A DNA stretch of 64,000 bases from Gemmatimonadota bacterium (GTDB lineage: Bacteria; Gemmatimonadota; Gemmatimonadetes; Gemmatimonadales; Gemmatimonadaceae): positions 372,001 to 436,000 of the forward strand of contig JADJRJ010000030.1 of the NCBI GenBank assembly GCA_016712265.1. The letters are read 5' to 3'. The notes below the pieces were generated by a model. That model did not search any database. It worked only from the letters and a program-made list of their open reading frames with translations, and was not told the origin of the DNA. Position 1 is the stretch's first letter. The number at the start of each line of letters is the position of its first letter. A program made the translations under genes and the position numbers. This document shows positions 15,818 through 24,938 of this stretch, one piece after another.

Positions 15818-16851
15818 GCGACCGTCTGGACTACCGGAGTGCCGGGGTCGACCTCCACGCGGCGGATGACGCCAAGGGGCGGATCCAGCGACTGGTGGAG
15901 TCGACGCGCACGGCCGGATGTGTCGGAGGCTTTGGATCGTTTGGCGGAATGTTCCAGGCCCCAGGAGCTCCGGGCAACGTGCTCGTGGCCAGCGCGGATG
16001 GAGTGGGGACGAAGATCAAGGTGGCGATCGAGGCCGGACGGCACGACACGATCGGCCACTGCCTGGTCAACCACTGCGTCAACGACATCCTCGCGCAGGG
16101 GGCGACGCCGATGTTCTTCCTGGACTACGTCGCGTTCGGCGCACTGGTGCCGGCCGTGGTCGAGGGGGTCGTCGCTGGCGTCGCCGCCGGGTGCCGCGAA
16201 AACGACTGTGCCCTCATCGGGGGCGAGACGGCCGAGATGCCCGGACTGTACACGCCGCCGGACTATGACCTCGCGGGGTTCATTGTCGGCGTCGTCGCAG
16301 CGGACGCGGCCATTGGCGCGGAACGCGTCCGCGAGGGGGACGTGCTGATCGGCTACGAGAGCTCGGGGTTGCACACCAACGGGTACTCGCTGGCCCGACG
16401 CATTGTCTCTGAGCGGATGCGGCTCGGAGTCCAGGACCCATTCCCCGGCGAACGTGGTGCCTCTACCGCCGACGTGTTGCTGCGGATCCATCGTTCGTAC
16501 CTGGCCGCCGTCCGGCCAGTACTCGGGCAGGTGCATGCGCTGGCGCACATCACGGGTGGGGGCCTCCCGGGAAACCTGAACCGTGCCCTTCCGTCGACCC
16601 TCGACGCCGTCGTCGACCTCAGCAGCTGGGAGATCCCGAACCTGTTCACCCAGCTCGAACGGGCCGGCGGGGTGGATCGAATGGAGATGTTCCGCGCGTT
16701 CAACATGGGGGTTGGGGCGGTCTCGATTGTCGAGACGGGGGATGTGGAAGGGGTGCTCGCCGCCGCGGCGACGGCGGGTGTGCGTGCCTGGCGCCTGGGG
16801 GCCGTCGTCCCTGGGACAGGAACTGTCCGCCTCACCGGAGGGTCTGCATGA
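15814..16851 (+). CDS. purM: Phosphoribosylformylglycinamidine cyclo-ligase
   Basis: Makes aminoimidazole ribotide in purine synthesis. It has 345 residues with a GTG start overlapping the upstream kinase stop. Motifs: DGVGTKIKVA near 65 (ATP/metal site), GGETAEMPGLY near 136, ESSGLHTNGYSLAR near 182 and HITGGGLPGNLNR near 245. It is fused to nothing and isolated from other pur genes. The stop overlaps the next start (ATGA). Confidence 0.97.
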   Translation: MSDRLDYRSAGVDLHAADDAKGRIQRLVESTRTAGCVGGFGSFGGMFQAPGAPGNVLVASADGVGTKIKVAIEAGRHDTIGHCLVNHCVNDILAQGATPMFFLDYVAFGALVPAVVEGVVAGVAAGCRENDCALIGGETAEMPGLYTPPDYDLAGFIVGVVAADAAIGAERVREGDVLIGYESSGLHTNGYSLARRIVSERMRLGVQDPFPGERGASTADVLLRIHRSYLAAVRPVLGQVHALAHITGGGLPGNLNRALPSTLDAVVDLSSWEIPNLFTQLERAGGVDRMEMFRAFNMGVGAVSIVETGDVEGVLAAAATAGVRAWRLGAVVPGTGTVRLTGGSA

Positions 16852-17840
16852 AGCTGATTCCGTACTTCGTTCTCGCGACGATGGCGCTGGCTCGCACCGG
16901 CGCGGCGCAGGGTGCCACCGTCGATAGCCAGTGCCGGGGTGCGACGGCCACCCAGCGCGCCTCACAGGACGCCTGCCAGAAGGCGATCGACCTCTTCCAG
17001 TACATGGCCCCGCAGCTTGCCGGCGCGATCACCGGCGGGAATGCGGCCCTGGGTGAGCACTCGTCGCGCGGGGGCGCGGGTCGATTTTCGGTCGGCGTCC
17101 GGGTGAACGCCGTGCGCGGTCGGCTGCCCAACGTGGAGGCTGTCACGCCGTCCACCAATGGGGCGGTGGTGAGTGATTACACACCGGAAGAACAGATCCT
17201 GCCCGTCCCGGTGGTGGACGCTGCCCTCGGCGTCTTTCCGGGAGTCTACATCGGGGGAACGCAGGCCCTCGCCGTGGACGCGTTGTTCAACCTCGCCTAC
17301 CTCCCCTCGGTGAACGAGACCGATGTGCGCCTTTCGCTACCCGATGGGTCGGTGAAGGTCGGATTCGGGGCGCGCGTGTCGGTCGTCCAGGAGACGTCGT
17401 TTTCTCCCGGGATCGCCGTGACCTGGCTGCAGCGCAATCTGCCGCGCCTGGACCTCGTGGCGACTCCGGGGAGCGACCAGCTCAACGTGAACGACTTTCT
17501 GGCAAAAACCACGGCGTGGCGTGCGGTCATCGGGAAGAACCTCGGCTTCGTGGCGCTCAGCGCCGGGTTCGGACAGGACGAGACCGAAGTGTCCGCCGTG
17601 GCCGACGTGAGCGTCGTGCGCAGCGGGGTGACCTATACGGCCGGTCCGATTGCGGCGATCCAGTCCCTCACCCGGGACAACGCCTTTGGATCGGTTGCCC
17701 TCCGCCTGCCGGTGTTTTCGCTGATTGGGGAATACGGCCGGATCAGTGGTGGGAAGATCTCCACGTACAACACGTTTGGCAGCACGCGCGCCGACGACGC
17801 ACTCGAGTACGCGTCGGTGGGCTTTCGCCTGCGGTTCTAG
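16848..17840 (+). CDS. Secreted outer-membrane protein of unknown function
   Basis: A 330-residue protein with a signal peptide (cleavage probably after GAAQG, about residue 22). Two cysteines in the mature N-terminus (DSQCRG and DACQKA) could form a disulfide. The rest has amphipathic beta-strand texture with many Gly/Asp turns and ends GFRLRF, with the terminal Phe usual for BAM-inserted barrels. Coupled to purM by an ATGA overlap, but no functional link is evident. Family not recognised. Confidence 0.65.
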   Translation: MKLIPYFVLATMALARTGAAQGATVDSQCRGATATQRASQDACQKAIDLFQYMAPQLAGAITGGNAALGEHSSRGGAGRFSVGVRVNAVRGRLPNVEAVTPSTNGAVVSDYTPEEQILPVPVVDAALGVFPGVYIGGTQALAVDALFNLAYLPSVNETDVRLSLPDGSVKVGFGARVSVVQETSFSPGIAVTWLQRNLPRLDLVATPGSDQLNVNDFLAKTTAWRAVIGKNLGFVALSAGFGQDETEVSAVADVSVVRSGVTYTAGPIAAIQSLTRDNAFGSVALRLPVFSLIGEYGRISGGKISTYNTFGSTRADDALEYASVGFRLRF

Positions 17841-17876
17841 GCGCGCCATGCCACACCGGCGGAGCCACGAACACGG

Positions 17877-18965
17877 GTGACGGACCTGCACGGAGTGGAC
17901 GGGCGCTGGATGGCGCGTGCCGTTGAGCTGGCCCGGCTGGGGTGGGGACAGGTCGCGCCGAATCCGCTGGTCGGTGCGGTGGTCGTCCAGGGCGATCGCG
18001 TCGTCGGCGAGGGCTATCATGCCCGATTCGGTGAGGCGCACGCCGAGGTGGTCGCCCTGCGGGCCGCTGGCGAAGGCGCCCGTGGGGCCACGCTGTACGT
18101 GACGCTCGAACCGTGTGCGCACCAGGGAAAGACGCCGCCCTGTGTAGACGCCATCCTCACGGCGGGCATCGCGCGGGTCGTGGTGGCCGTGCGCGATCCC
18201 AATCCCGTGGCCTCCGGTGGACTGGAGCGCCTGGCGACGGCCGGTGTCGACGTGGCGACGGGGGTGGGCGAAGCCGCTGCGCACGAACTCAACGCGGCCT
18301 TCCTCACCAGCCACACGCGGTCGCGTCCCTGGGTGACGCTCAAGATGGCGATCACCCTCGACGCCGCGATCGCTGATGGAACGCACACCACCAGCCGCAT
18401 CACCGGACCGGCGGCGCGGCGCTTCGCCCACCAGCTGCGCGCCGGGCACGATGCGGTGGCCGTCGGAATGGCCACGGTGCGTATCGACGACCCGCAGCTG
18501 ACGGTGCGAGACGGCCCGGCGCCCCGCGTGCCGCCGACCCGAATCGTGTTTTCCCGCAACGGGCGGCTCTCGTTGACATCCACGCTTGCGAACTCGCTTC
18601 GCCAGGGGCCGGTCGTGGTCACCGCGTACGACATGGATCCGGGGTACGAACACGGCCTGCGTCAGGCCGGGGTGGACGTGGTCGTCGGAGGCGACCTCCA
18701 CGAGGTGATGGACGCGTTAGGCGCGCGGGGGCTGCGGTCGATCCTCGTCGAGGGGGGCGCGGGGGTGGCCGCGTCGCTCCTCGAGGCGGACCTCGTCGAT
18801 CGCCTCATCCTCGTGCAGTCGCCGACCGTCTTCGGCGCAGGCTCGCTGGGCGCATTTAGCCGGGTCACGGCGCGGCGCGCGGAAGCGGCGCCGCGGTGGC
18901 GCGTGATCACCCGAGAGATCCTCGGCGATGATATTGCCACGACCTACGCCGTCCGGGAGGACTGA
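17877..18965 (+). CDS. ribD: Riboflavin biosynthesis protein RibD (deaminase-reductase)
   Basis: Bifunctional enzyme of riboflavin synthesis, 362 residues with a GTG start. The N-terminal deaminase (1-150) has VAPNPLVGAVV, HAEVVAL and LEPCAHQGKTPPCVDA (zinc site H-C-C and catalytic Glu). The C-terminal reductase has PWVTLKMAITLDAAIADG and LRSILVEGGAGVAASLL. It is the first gene of ribD-ribE-ribBA-ribH. Only 36 bp separate it from the upstream gene, leaving no room for an FMN riboswitch. Confidence 0.96.
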   Translation: MTDLHGVDGRWMARAVELARLGWGQVAPNPLVGAVVVQGDRVVGEGYHARFGEAHAEVVALRAAGEGARGATLYVTLEPCAHQGKTPPCVDAILTAGIARVVVAVRDPNPVASGGLERLATAGVDVATGVGEAAAHELNAAFLTSHTRSRPWVTLKMAITLDAAIADGTHTTSRITGPAARRFAHQLRAGHDAVAVGMATVRIDDPQLTVRDGPAPRVPPTRIVFSRNGRLSLTSTLANSLRQGPVVVTAYDMDPGYEHGLRQAGVDVVVGGDLHEVMDALGARGLRSILVEGGAGVAASLLEADLVDRLILVQSPTVFGAGSLGAFSRVTARRAEAAPRWRVITREILGDDIATTYAVRED

Positions 18966-18967
18966 CG

Positions 18968-19567
18968 ATGTTTACCGGACTGGTCGACGACGTGGGCACC
19001 ATCGCGGCCGCCACGGACACCGAGGCGGGCCGGACCTTCACGGTGCGGTGTGGTTATGACGGGCTCGCCGTTGGGGAAAGCATTGCCTGCCATGGGGCGT
19101 GCCTCACGGTCCGCGAACATGGGACGGGCTGGTTCACCGTGGCCGCCGTGGTCACAACCCTCGGGCGCACGACCATGGACCAGTGGGGGGAAGGGACCCG
19201 CCTGAACCTCGAACGGGCGATGCGTGCGACGGATCGGTTCGGCGGTCACATCGTCCAGGGGCACGTGGACGGCGTGGGGGTCGTCACGGCCGCCCAGGCC
19301 CATGGGGACGCCTGGCTGATCGACGTCTCGGTGCCCCCGGAGGTCGACGACTTGCTCGTCCCGCACGGCTCGATCACCGTGGACGGCGTGAGCCTAACGG
19401 TCAACGCGCTCCCTGCGCCGCGTACGCTCCAGCTCTCGATCATCGACCACACCCTGCGTCATACGACCCTGGGTGCCCTCCGTCCGGGGGATCGCGTCCA
19501 CTTGGAGGCGGATGTCATCGGCAAGTATGTCCGTCGGCTGCTGCAGCCCCGGCTCCCGGCTGATTAG
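18968..19567 (+). CDS. ribE: Riboflavin synthase, alpha chain type
   Basis: Dismutates two 6,7-dimethyl-8-ribityllumazines to riboflavin. It has 199 residues built of two lumazine-binding repeats. The N-terminal MFTGLVDDVGTI with GESIACHGACLTV is repeated as GGHIVQGHVDGVG with HGSITVDGVSLTVN. It lies 2 nt after ribD. Ending at TAG 19565-19567, it leaves 10 bp to ribBA. Confidence 0.96.
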   Translation: MFTGLVDDVGTIAAATDTEAGRTFTVRCGYDGLAVGESIACHGACLTVREHGTGWFTVAAVVTTLGRTTMDQWGEGTRLNLERAMRATDRFGGHIVQGHVDGVGVVTAAQAHGDAWLIDVSVPPEVDDLLVPHGSITVDGVSLTVNALPAPRTLQLSIIDHTLRHTTLGALRPGDRVHLEADVIGKYVRRLLQPRLPAD

Positions 19568-19577
19568 GTTGCCATCC

Positions 19578-20783
19578 ATGGCATTCGGCACCGTCACGCA
19601 GGCACTGGAAGACCTCCGGCAAGGCAAGTTCATCGTCGTCGCCGACGACGAGGACCGCGAAAACGAGGGGGACCTGATCTGTGCGGCCGAGCTGATCACC
19701 CCGGACATGGTCAACGTCATGCTCCGCGCCATGGGTATGATCTGCGTCTCGCTGACACCTGAGCGGGTGGCCCAGCTCGAACTCCCAATGCAGGGCCTCG
19801 AGAACACCGAGGCCATGAAAACGGCCTTCACGGTCACCGTGGACGGGGCCGCGGAATACGGCGTCACCACGGGGATCAGCGCGAGTGACCGGGCGACCAC
19901 CATCCGGCTCCTGGCCGACCCGACCCGAGGCCCGGAAGACCTGCGCCGTCCCGGACATGTGAACCCGCTGCGCGCCCGCTCTGGCGGTGTGCTTCAACGC
20001 GTCGGGCACACCGAGGCGGCGGTGGACCTGTGCCGCCTGGCCGGCCTCCAGCCCGCCGGGGTGATTTGCGAGATTCTCGGGGACGACGGGGAACCGATGC
20101 GTCGCGACGCCCTGGCGACGTACGCGGCAGACCGTGGCTACACGTTTATCACCGTGGCGGCCGTCGTGGCCCATCGGCTCCAGAATGAGCGCCTGGTGCA
20201 ACGAGCGGCCGAGGCGCGGCTTCCCTCGGATATTGGTGGCGATGGCTGGCGCATCGTCGGGTACCGCAATGCGGTGGATGACCGCGAGCACGTGGCCATC
20301 GTGTACGGCGACGTCGCGGGCGAGGACGGGGTGCTCGTGCGGATGCACTCCAAGTGCCTCACGGGCGACGTCTTCCACTCGCGTCGCTGCGATTGCGGAT
20401 GGCAGCTGCATACCGCCATGGAGATGATCGCCGCCGAAGGACGTGGGGTGGTCGTCTACCTGGACCAGGAAGGGCGCGGCATCGGGTTGATCAACAAACT
20501 GAAGGCCTACGCCTTGCAGGACGGCGAGGGCCATGACACGGTGGAGGCCAACGAGAAGCTCGGCTTCAAGTCGGACCTGCGCAACTACGGCATCGGTGCG
20601 CAGATCCTCCTCGACCTTGGCCTGCGCTCGATTCGGGTGTTGACTAACAACCCGATGAAACTCAAGGGACTCAACGGATACGGGTTGGAGATCGTGGACC
20701 GGGTGAAGATCCAGGCGCCGGCCACCGAGGACAACGCCGGCTACCTGGAAGTCAAGCGCACCAAGATGGGCCACCTCGCGTGA
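19578..20783 (+). CDS. ribBA: Bifunctional DHBP synthase / GTP cyclohydrolase II
   Basis: Makes both riboflavin precursors. It has 401 residues. The RibB part (1-200) shows DDEDRENEGDLICAAE, TTGISASDRATTI and RARSGGVLQRVGHTEAAVD. The RibA part (205-400) shows MHSKCLTGDVFHSRRCDCGWQ (three zinc-binding Cys), DQEGRGIGLINKLKAYALQD and LRNYGIGAQIL. ATG 19578 is preferred to the longer frame overlapping ribE. Confidence 0.96.
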   Translation: MAFGTVTQALEDLRQGKFIVVADDEDRENEGDLICAAELITPDMVNVMLRAMGMICVSLTPERVAQLELPMQGLENTEAMKTAFTVTVDGAAEYGVTTGISASDRATTIRLLADPTRGPEDLRRPGHVNPLRARSGGVLQRVGHTEAAVDLCRLAGLQPAGVICEILGDDGEPMRRDALATYAADRGYTFITVAAVVAHRLQNERLVQRAAEARLPSDIGGDGWRIVGYRNAVDDREHVAIVYGDVAGEDGVLVRMHSKCLTGDVFHSRRCDCGWQLHTAMEMIAAEGRGVVVYLDQEGRGIGLINKLKAYALQDGEGHDTVEANEKLGFKSDLRNYGIGAQILLDLGLRSIRVLTNNPMKLKGLNGYGLEIVDRVKIQAPATEDNAGYLEVKRTKMGHLA

Positions 20784-20789
20784 ACTCGC

Positions 20790-21269
20790 ATGGCTGAATT
20801 CGCAGGAACTCCTGAGGGACGCGGGGCGCGGGTTGGCGTCGTGGTGTCCCGGTTCAACGAGACGATCACGCGCCGGCTGGTGGATGGCGCCCTGGATGCG
20901 CTGGTGCGCCACGGGGTGGCACTTGATGACATCGATGTCGTCTGGGTGCCCGGGGCGTGGGAGCTTCCGGTGGCCGCCCGACGGCTCCTGGGCACGGGAC
21001 GCTACGACGTGCTCGTGGCCCTCGGCGCGGTGATCCGCGGCGACACCCCCCACTTCGACTACGTGGCCGGAGAAGCCGCCCGCGGCATCGCACAGGCATC
21101 CGAGGAATACGAGACGCCCGTCGGCTTCGGGTTGTTGACATGCGACACGATGGAACAGGCCGAGGCGCGCGTGGGTGGCAGCCACGGGAACAAGGGATGG
21201 GACGCGGCCCTCGCGGCCCTGGAAATGTCGGACCTCTTCGAGCGATTGGATGCCACTGACGAGGAGTGA
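20790..21269 (+). CDS. ribH: Lumazine synthase (DMRL synthase)
   Basis: Condenses DHBP with the ribitylaminouracil to lumazine. It has 159 residues. Motifs: VSRFNETITRRLVDGA, VPGAWELPVAARRL, GAVIRGDTPHFDYVAGEAARG (catalytic His) and GVLT-type GLLTCDTMEQAEAR. Last rib gene; nusB begins inside its 3' end, the common rib-nusB arrangement. Confidence 0.96.
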   Translation: MAEFAGTPEGRGARVGVVVSRFNETITRRLVDGALDALVRHGVALDDIDVVWVPGAWELPVAARRLLGTGRYDVLVALGAVIRGDTPHFDYVAGEAARGIAQASEEYETPVGFGLLTCDTMEQAEARVGGSHGNKGWDAALAALEMSDLFERLDATDEE

Positions 21270-21681
21270 GGTTCGGCTGCGCCGGCAGGCGCGCGCGCGC
21301 ACGTTGCAGGCGCTCTACGCATGGGAAGCCGCCGGATCGATGTCGATCGGCGATGCCGCGATGCGGCTCTGGGACGACCTTGCCCTCTCAGCGGAGGTTC
21401 GCGAGCTGGCCGGGCCGATGATGCGGACGGTGGAGGCCCACCGCGAGCAGATCGACGCGGCGATCGTGGCCGCCGCCGACAACTGGCGCATGGAGCGCAT
21501 CGGGGCCATCGAGCGCGCGGTGCTTCGCCTCGCGACGGCCGAACTCATCCGGGGCGAGGTCCCGCCGCTCGTCGCCATCCAGGAAGCCCTGCACCTGACG
21601 GAACGCTTCGCCAGCCCCGGGAGTGCGAAGTTCGTCAACGGGGTCCTCGACACGATCGCGCGGCGCCTCGGGAGGCTCTGA
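21250..21681 (+). CDS. nusB: Transcription antitermination factor NusB
   Basis: RNA-binding antitermination factor acting with S10 on boxA of rRNA leaders. It has 143 residues from ATG 21250, overlapping ribH by 20 nt. Features: RRQARARTLQALYAWE at the N-terminus, AIERAVLRLATAELI and VAIQEALHLTERFASPGSAKFVNGVLD. The position after ribH supports the call. Confidence 0.93.
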   Translation: MPLTRSEVRLRRQARARTLQALYAWEAAGSMSIGDAAMRLWDDLALSAEVRELAGPMMRTVEAHREQIDAAIVAAADNWRMERIGAIERAVLRLATAELIRGEVPPLVAIQEALHLTERFASPGSAKFVNGVLDTIARRLGRL

Positions 21682-21682
21682 C

Positions 21683-22783
21683 GTGCGGTTGCTCGTCGTC
21701 AACTGGCAGGATCGCGAGAATCCCCAGGCCGGCGGCGCCGAGATACACCTGCACGAGATCTTTGGTCGCCTGGCCGCGCGTGGGCACGAGGTGACCCTGC
21801 TGTGTGGCGGCTGGCCGGGCTGTGCGCCACGCGTTGAGCTGGATGGCATACAGGTGCACCGCGTCGGCACGCGGTACACCTTTCCCCTGCACGCGCGCCG
21901 GGCGTTCGCCGCCCATCACGCGGGCCGGCATGACCTGGTGATCGAGGACATCAACAAGGTGCCGCTCTTCACGCCGCGTTGGGGGGGACCGCCCGTGGTC
22001 GGGATCATCCCCCACCTCTTCGGCGGGACGGCCTTCCAGGAACTGCCAGCGCCGGTGGCCGCAGTCGTGTGGCTCGCTGAGCGACCGATCCCCTGGGTCT
22101 ATCGCGGGATTCCGTTCCAGGTGATCTCGCAGAGTACGGCGGATGACCTCGCCGCGCGCGGAGTGCCTCGCGAGGCGATCGAGGTGATCTACTGTGGAAT
22201 CGATGCGCAGGGGTACACACCGGCGCCGGACCAGCGTTCCGCTCGACCGGTGTTCGCGTATCTGGGCCGGCTCAAGAAGTACAAGCGCGTGGACCTGATC
22301 ATTCGGGCCTTTGGGCAGCTGCAGCACCGGGACGCGACGCTCGAGATCGCCGGCGCGGGCGACCACCGTCCCGCGCTGGAACAGTTGGTCGCCTCGCTTG
22401 ACCTCACCGCACGCGTTCGGTTTCTTGGGCGGGTGAGCGAGGAGGAAAAGCGGTCGTTGTTGCGTCGCGCGTGGTGCCTCATGCTCACCTCACCCAAGGA
22501 AGGGTGGGGCATCACCAACCTTGAGGCGGCGGCCAGTGGAACGCCGGTGATCGCGTCGGACTCGCCGGGAATCCGGGAGTCCGTTCGTCATGGCGACACC
22601 GGCTACCTCGTGCGACATGGCGACGTGCAGGGGCTCGTGCGCGAGATGGAACGTCTGGCGAGTGATCGAACCGTGGTCGAGCGACTGGGTGTCGGCGGGC
22701 GACATTTCGCCGAGACCTTTACATGGGAACGGACAGCGGACGAAACCGAGGCACACCTCACCCGGGTGTTGACGCGAGGATAA
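21683..22783 (+). CDS. GT4-family glycosyltransferase
   Basis: A 366-residue GT-B glycosyltransferase with a GTG start 1 nt after nusB. The N-terminal Rossmann part has NPQAGGAEIHLHEIFGRLA. The C-terminal donor-binding domain has FAYLGRLKKYKRVDLII, ARVRFLGRVSEEEK and SPKEGWGITNLEAAASGTPV, with the E-x7-E motif. Acceptor and sugar are unknown; cell-envelope polysaccharide is likely. Confidence 0.9.
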   Translation: MRLLVVNWQDRENPQAGGAEIHLHEIFGRLAARGHEVTLLCGGWPGCAPRVELDGIQVHRVGTRYTFPLHARRAFAAHHAGRHDLVIEDINKVPLFTPRWGGPPVVGIIPHLFGGTAFQELPAPVAAVVWLAERPIPWVYRGIPFQVISQSTADDLAARGVPREAIEVIYCGIDAQGYTPAPDQRSARPVFAYLGRLKKYKRVDLIIRAFGQLQHRDATLEIAGAGDHRPALEQLVASLDLTARVRFLGRVSEEEKRSLLRRAWCLMLTSPKEGWGITNLEAAASGTPVIASDSPGIRESVRHGDTGYLVRHGDVQGLVREMERLASDRTVVERLGVGGRHFAETFTWERTADETEAHLTRVLTRG

Positions 22784-22786
22784 ACG

Positions 22787-23098
22787 ATGGAGATTACGTG
22801 GCAGGCCCATCATGCCGTCATCAGTGATCGCCTGAAGGCCAAGGCGTCGGCGGCGCTGGACAAACTGGAACGGAGGTTGGATCGAGCCGTCCGGGCGACC
22901 GTGCGTTTTGAGCGGGAAGGGACGCGCTGTCGAGTGGAGATCGTCGTCACGACCCCGCGTCACCGTCCGTTGGTGGCCGAGGGAAATGGCCGCTACTACG
23001 GTCCGGCACTCGTGGTCGCATTCAAGCACCTGGAACACCAGGTCGCTGCGGAAAAGCGGACGGCGAAGGATCGCGCCCATCGGGCCGCGCGCCGGTGA
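22787..23098 (+). CDS. hpf: Short HPF/RaiA ribosome hibernation factor
   Basis: A 103-residue protein of the S30AE fold: MEITWQAHHAVISDRLKAKASAALDKLERRL, then CRVEIVVTTPRHRPLVAEG and DLYAAID-like YGPALVVAFKHLEHQV. It is the short form, without the C-terminal dimerisation domain of long HPF. Its overlap with hprK (4 nt) matches the frequent hpf-hprK/ptsN neighbourhood. It binds the decoding centre of idle ribosomes. Confidence 0.85.
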   Translation: MEITWQAHHAVISDRLKAKASAALDKLERRLDRAVRATVRFEREGTRCRVEIVVTTPRHRPLVAEGNGRYYGPALVVAFKHLEHQVAAEKRTAKDRAHRAARR

Positions 23099-24066
23099 CC
23101 GCCGTCGTCACGGTCGATCGCCTGGTGGAGCGCCTCCGGGATTCGATTGCGCTGGAGGAGCTCACCGGACATGACGGCAAGGGGCGCGTCGTGGCGAACC
23201 CCGACATCTCGAGCCCGGGGCTTGCCCTCGCCGGGTTCGTCGGGCGGTTCATGTCGGAGCGGTCGCAGGTCCTGGGTGAGACCGAGATCACGTATCTCGC
23301 GTCGTTGGGTGACGACGAACGGCGTCGAAACCTCGCGCAGTTCTTCTCCTTTGCCCTGCCCGTGGTCTTTATCACGAAGGGATTGGAGCCGCCGGCGCCG
23401 CTCATTGAGCTGGCTCGTGACGCTGGCGTCCCGGTGCTGCGCACGTCGCTCAAGACCAACGAGTTCTACCGACGGGCCAAGCCGGTTATCGAGGCAGTCT
23501 TTGCGCCGTCGACCACCTTGCATGGATCGTTGGCCGACGTCTTTGGAGTCGGCGTGTTGTTTACCGGGGCCTCGGGGATCGGAAAGTCCGAGTGTGTGCT
23601 GGACCTCGTCGAGCGGCGGCACCGGCTGGTGGCGGACGACCTCGTCCTGGTGACGCGTCGCGGGAACGATGTGTTGATCGGTCGCGGGCATGAGCTGCAA
23701 CGGCACTACATGGAGATTCGCGGGGTCGGCTTGATCGACATCCCGGCGATCTTCGGCATCCACGCGGTGCGACAGCAGAAGCGGATCGAGGTCGTGGTGC
23801 AGCTGAAGGAGTGGACCGAAGGCACCGTCGTCGACCGGACCGGGCTCGATGGCGAAGTGACGACGATCCTCGGTGTGGAGCTGCCGTTGATCACGGTCTT
23901 CCTGAACCCCGGCAAGAACATCACCGTCATCGCGGAGGTGATTGCCATGAACCACCTTCTCCGGTACAGCGGGATCGACCCGGCCGAAGCCTTCAACCAG
24001 CGCTTGGTGGGGCACATGCGGCAAGCCGCCGATGTCCGACGCTACCTGGTGGAAGACGATGAGTAG
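23095..24066 (+). CDS. hprK: HPr kinase/phosphorylase
   Basis: Phosphorylates and dephosphorylates HPr on its regulatory serine. It has 323 residues with a GTG start. The N-terminal domain has ISSPG-type NPDISSPGLALAGF. The P-loop is GASGIGKSE near 157, followed by VERRHRLVADDLV, then the HprK signature MEIRGVGLIDIPAIFG. The C-terminus ends with RRYLVEDDE. It heads a complete PTS block; the target HPr is at 26388. Confidence 0.96.
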   Translation: MTAVVTVDRLVERLRDSIALEELTGHDGKGRVVANPDISSPGLALAGFVGRFMSERSQVLGETEITYLASLGDDERRRNLAQFFSFALPVVFITKGLEPPAPLIELARDAGVPVLRTSLKTNEFYRRAKPVIEAVFAPSTTLHGSLADVFGVGVLFTGASGIGKSECVLDLVERRHRLVADDLVLVTRRGNDVLIGRGHELQRHYMEIRGVGLIDIPAIFGIHAVRQQKRIEVVVQLKEWTEGTVVDRTGLDGEVTTILGVELPLITVFLNPGKNITVIAEVIAMNHLLRYSGIDPAEAFNQRLVGHMRQAADVRRYLVEDDE

Positions 24067-24454
24067 CGCACGGGCCATCGTGGCCTGCCACGGAGAGCTG
24101 GCCGCCGGGCTTGTCTCGGCCGTGCAGCAGATCACCGGACGCGGGGACGCGCTCGTCGCGTTAAGCAATACGGGACTCGGGGCGGCGGACGTGCAGGCCA
24201 GGCTCCACGCGCTGGTCCTGGAGACCGGGGCCCATGTCGTCTTTGCGGACCTGCCGGCGGGGAGCTGCACGATGGCCGCGCGGCGCCTGCAGCGGGAGAT
24301 GCCGGGCCTGACGGTGGTGGTGGGCGTCAACCTGGTGGCCCTCCTGGACTTTGTGTTTGCCGAGGGCACCGATGCCGTGGCCGCAGGGCACGCGGTGGAG
24401 CGTGGGCGCGAGGCGTTGCACGTCGTCGTTGGAGGGACGCCCAGTGGGCGTTGA
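24059..24454 (+). CDS. PTS EIIA component, mannose family
   Basis: A 131-residue EIIA-Man domain. IVACHGELAAGL carries the phospho-accepting His (residue about 10), and GSCTMAARRLQREMPGLTVVVGVNLVALLDF matches the family's GSP/GGTPFN-to-N-x-x-M/L region. ATG 24059 overlaps hprK by 8 nt. It receives phosphate from HPr and passes it to the adjacent EIIB. Confidence 0.88.
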   Translation: MSSARAIVACHGELAAGLVSAVQQITGRGDALVALSNTGLGAADVQARLHALVLETGAHVVFADLPAGSCTMAARRLQREMPGLTVVVGVNLVALLDFVFAEGTDAVAAGHAVERGREALHVVVGGTPSGR

Positions 24455-24938
24455 GATCTTTCGCGTCGACGACCGCCTCATCCATGGCCAGGTGGTCGTG
24501 GGATGGGGGCAACCGCTCGACGTGCGGTCCATCGTGCTCGTCGACGATGAAGTTGCCGCGTCCGCCTGGGAGCAGGACCTCTACCGCATGGGGGTGCCCG
24601 AGGAGATGGACGTCTCCTTCGAATCGGTCGAGACCGCCGTGGCCCGGATGGACGCCCTCATCGACGATTCGCGCGGGGTGGGGATCCTGCTCACCGCCGA
24701 CGTCTTCACCATGCAGCGGCTGGTGGCGGGGGCGCCGCGGATCCGCCGGGTAAACCTCGGCGGCATCCACCACCGACCCGGCCGGGTACAACGACTGCGC
24801 TACATCTTCCTCTCCGCCGAGGAGGAAGCAGTCCTGCGCGCCATGGTGGCGGCGGGCGTTGAGGTGGAGGCCCAGGACGTCCCGGCGGCGGCCCCGGTCC
24901 CCCTGAACGAGCTGCTGGCCGGCGACGGGGCCCGATGA
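24444..24938 (+). CDS. PTS EIIB component, mannose/sorbose family
   Basis: 164 residues from GTG 24444. VDDRLIHGQVVVGWG near the N-terminus holds the phosphorylated His. VNLGGIHHRPGR is the conserved mid-domain loop and YIFLSAEEE follows. It overlaps EIIA by 11 nt and EIIC by 4 nt. Substrate unknown. Confidence 0.92.
   Translation: MGVEIFRVDDRLIHGQVVVGWGQPLDVRSIVLVDDEVAASAWEQDLYRMGVPEEMDVSFESVETAVARMDALIDDSRGVGILLTADVFTMQRLVAGAPRIRRVNLGGIHHRPGRVQRLRYIFLSAEEEAVLRAMVAAGVEVEAQDVPAAAPVPLNELLAGDGAR

Noticed and set aside
17841..17876. FMN riboswitch before ribD
   Set aside because: Only 36 bp separate the genes, too little for an RFN element.
19565..19570. TAGGTT as a -10 box before ribBA
   Set aside because: It overlaps the ribE stop, lies only 7 bp before the start codon and has no -35 at 17-18 bp.
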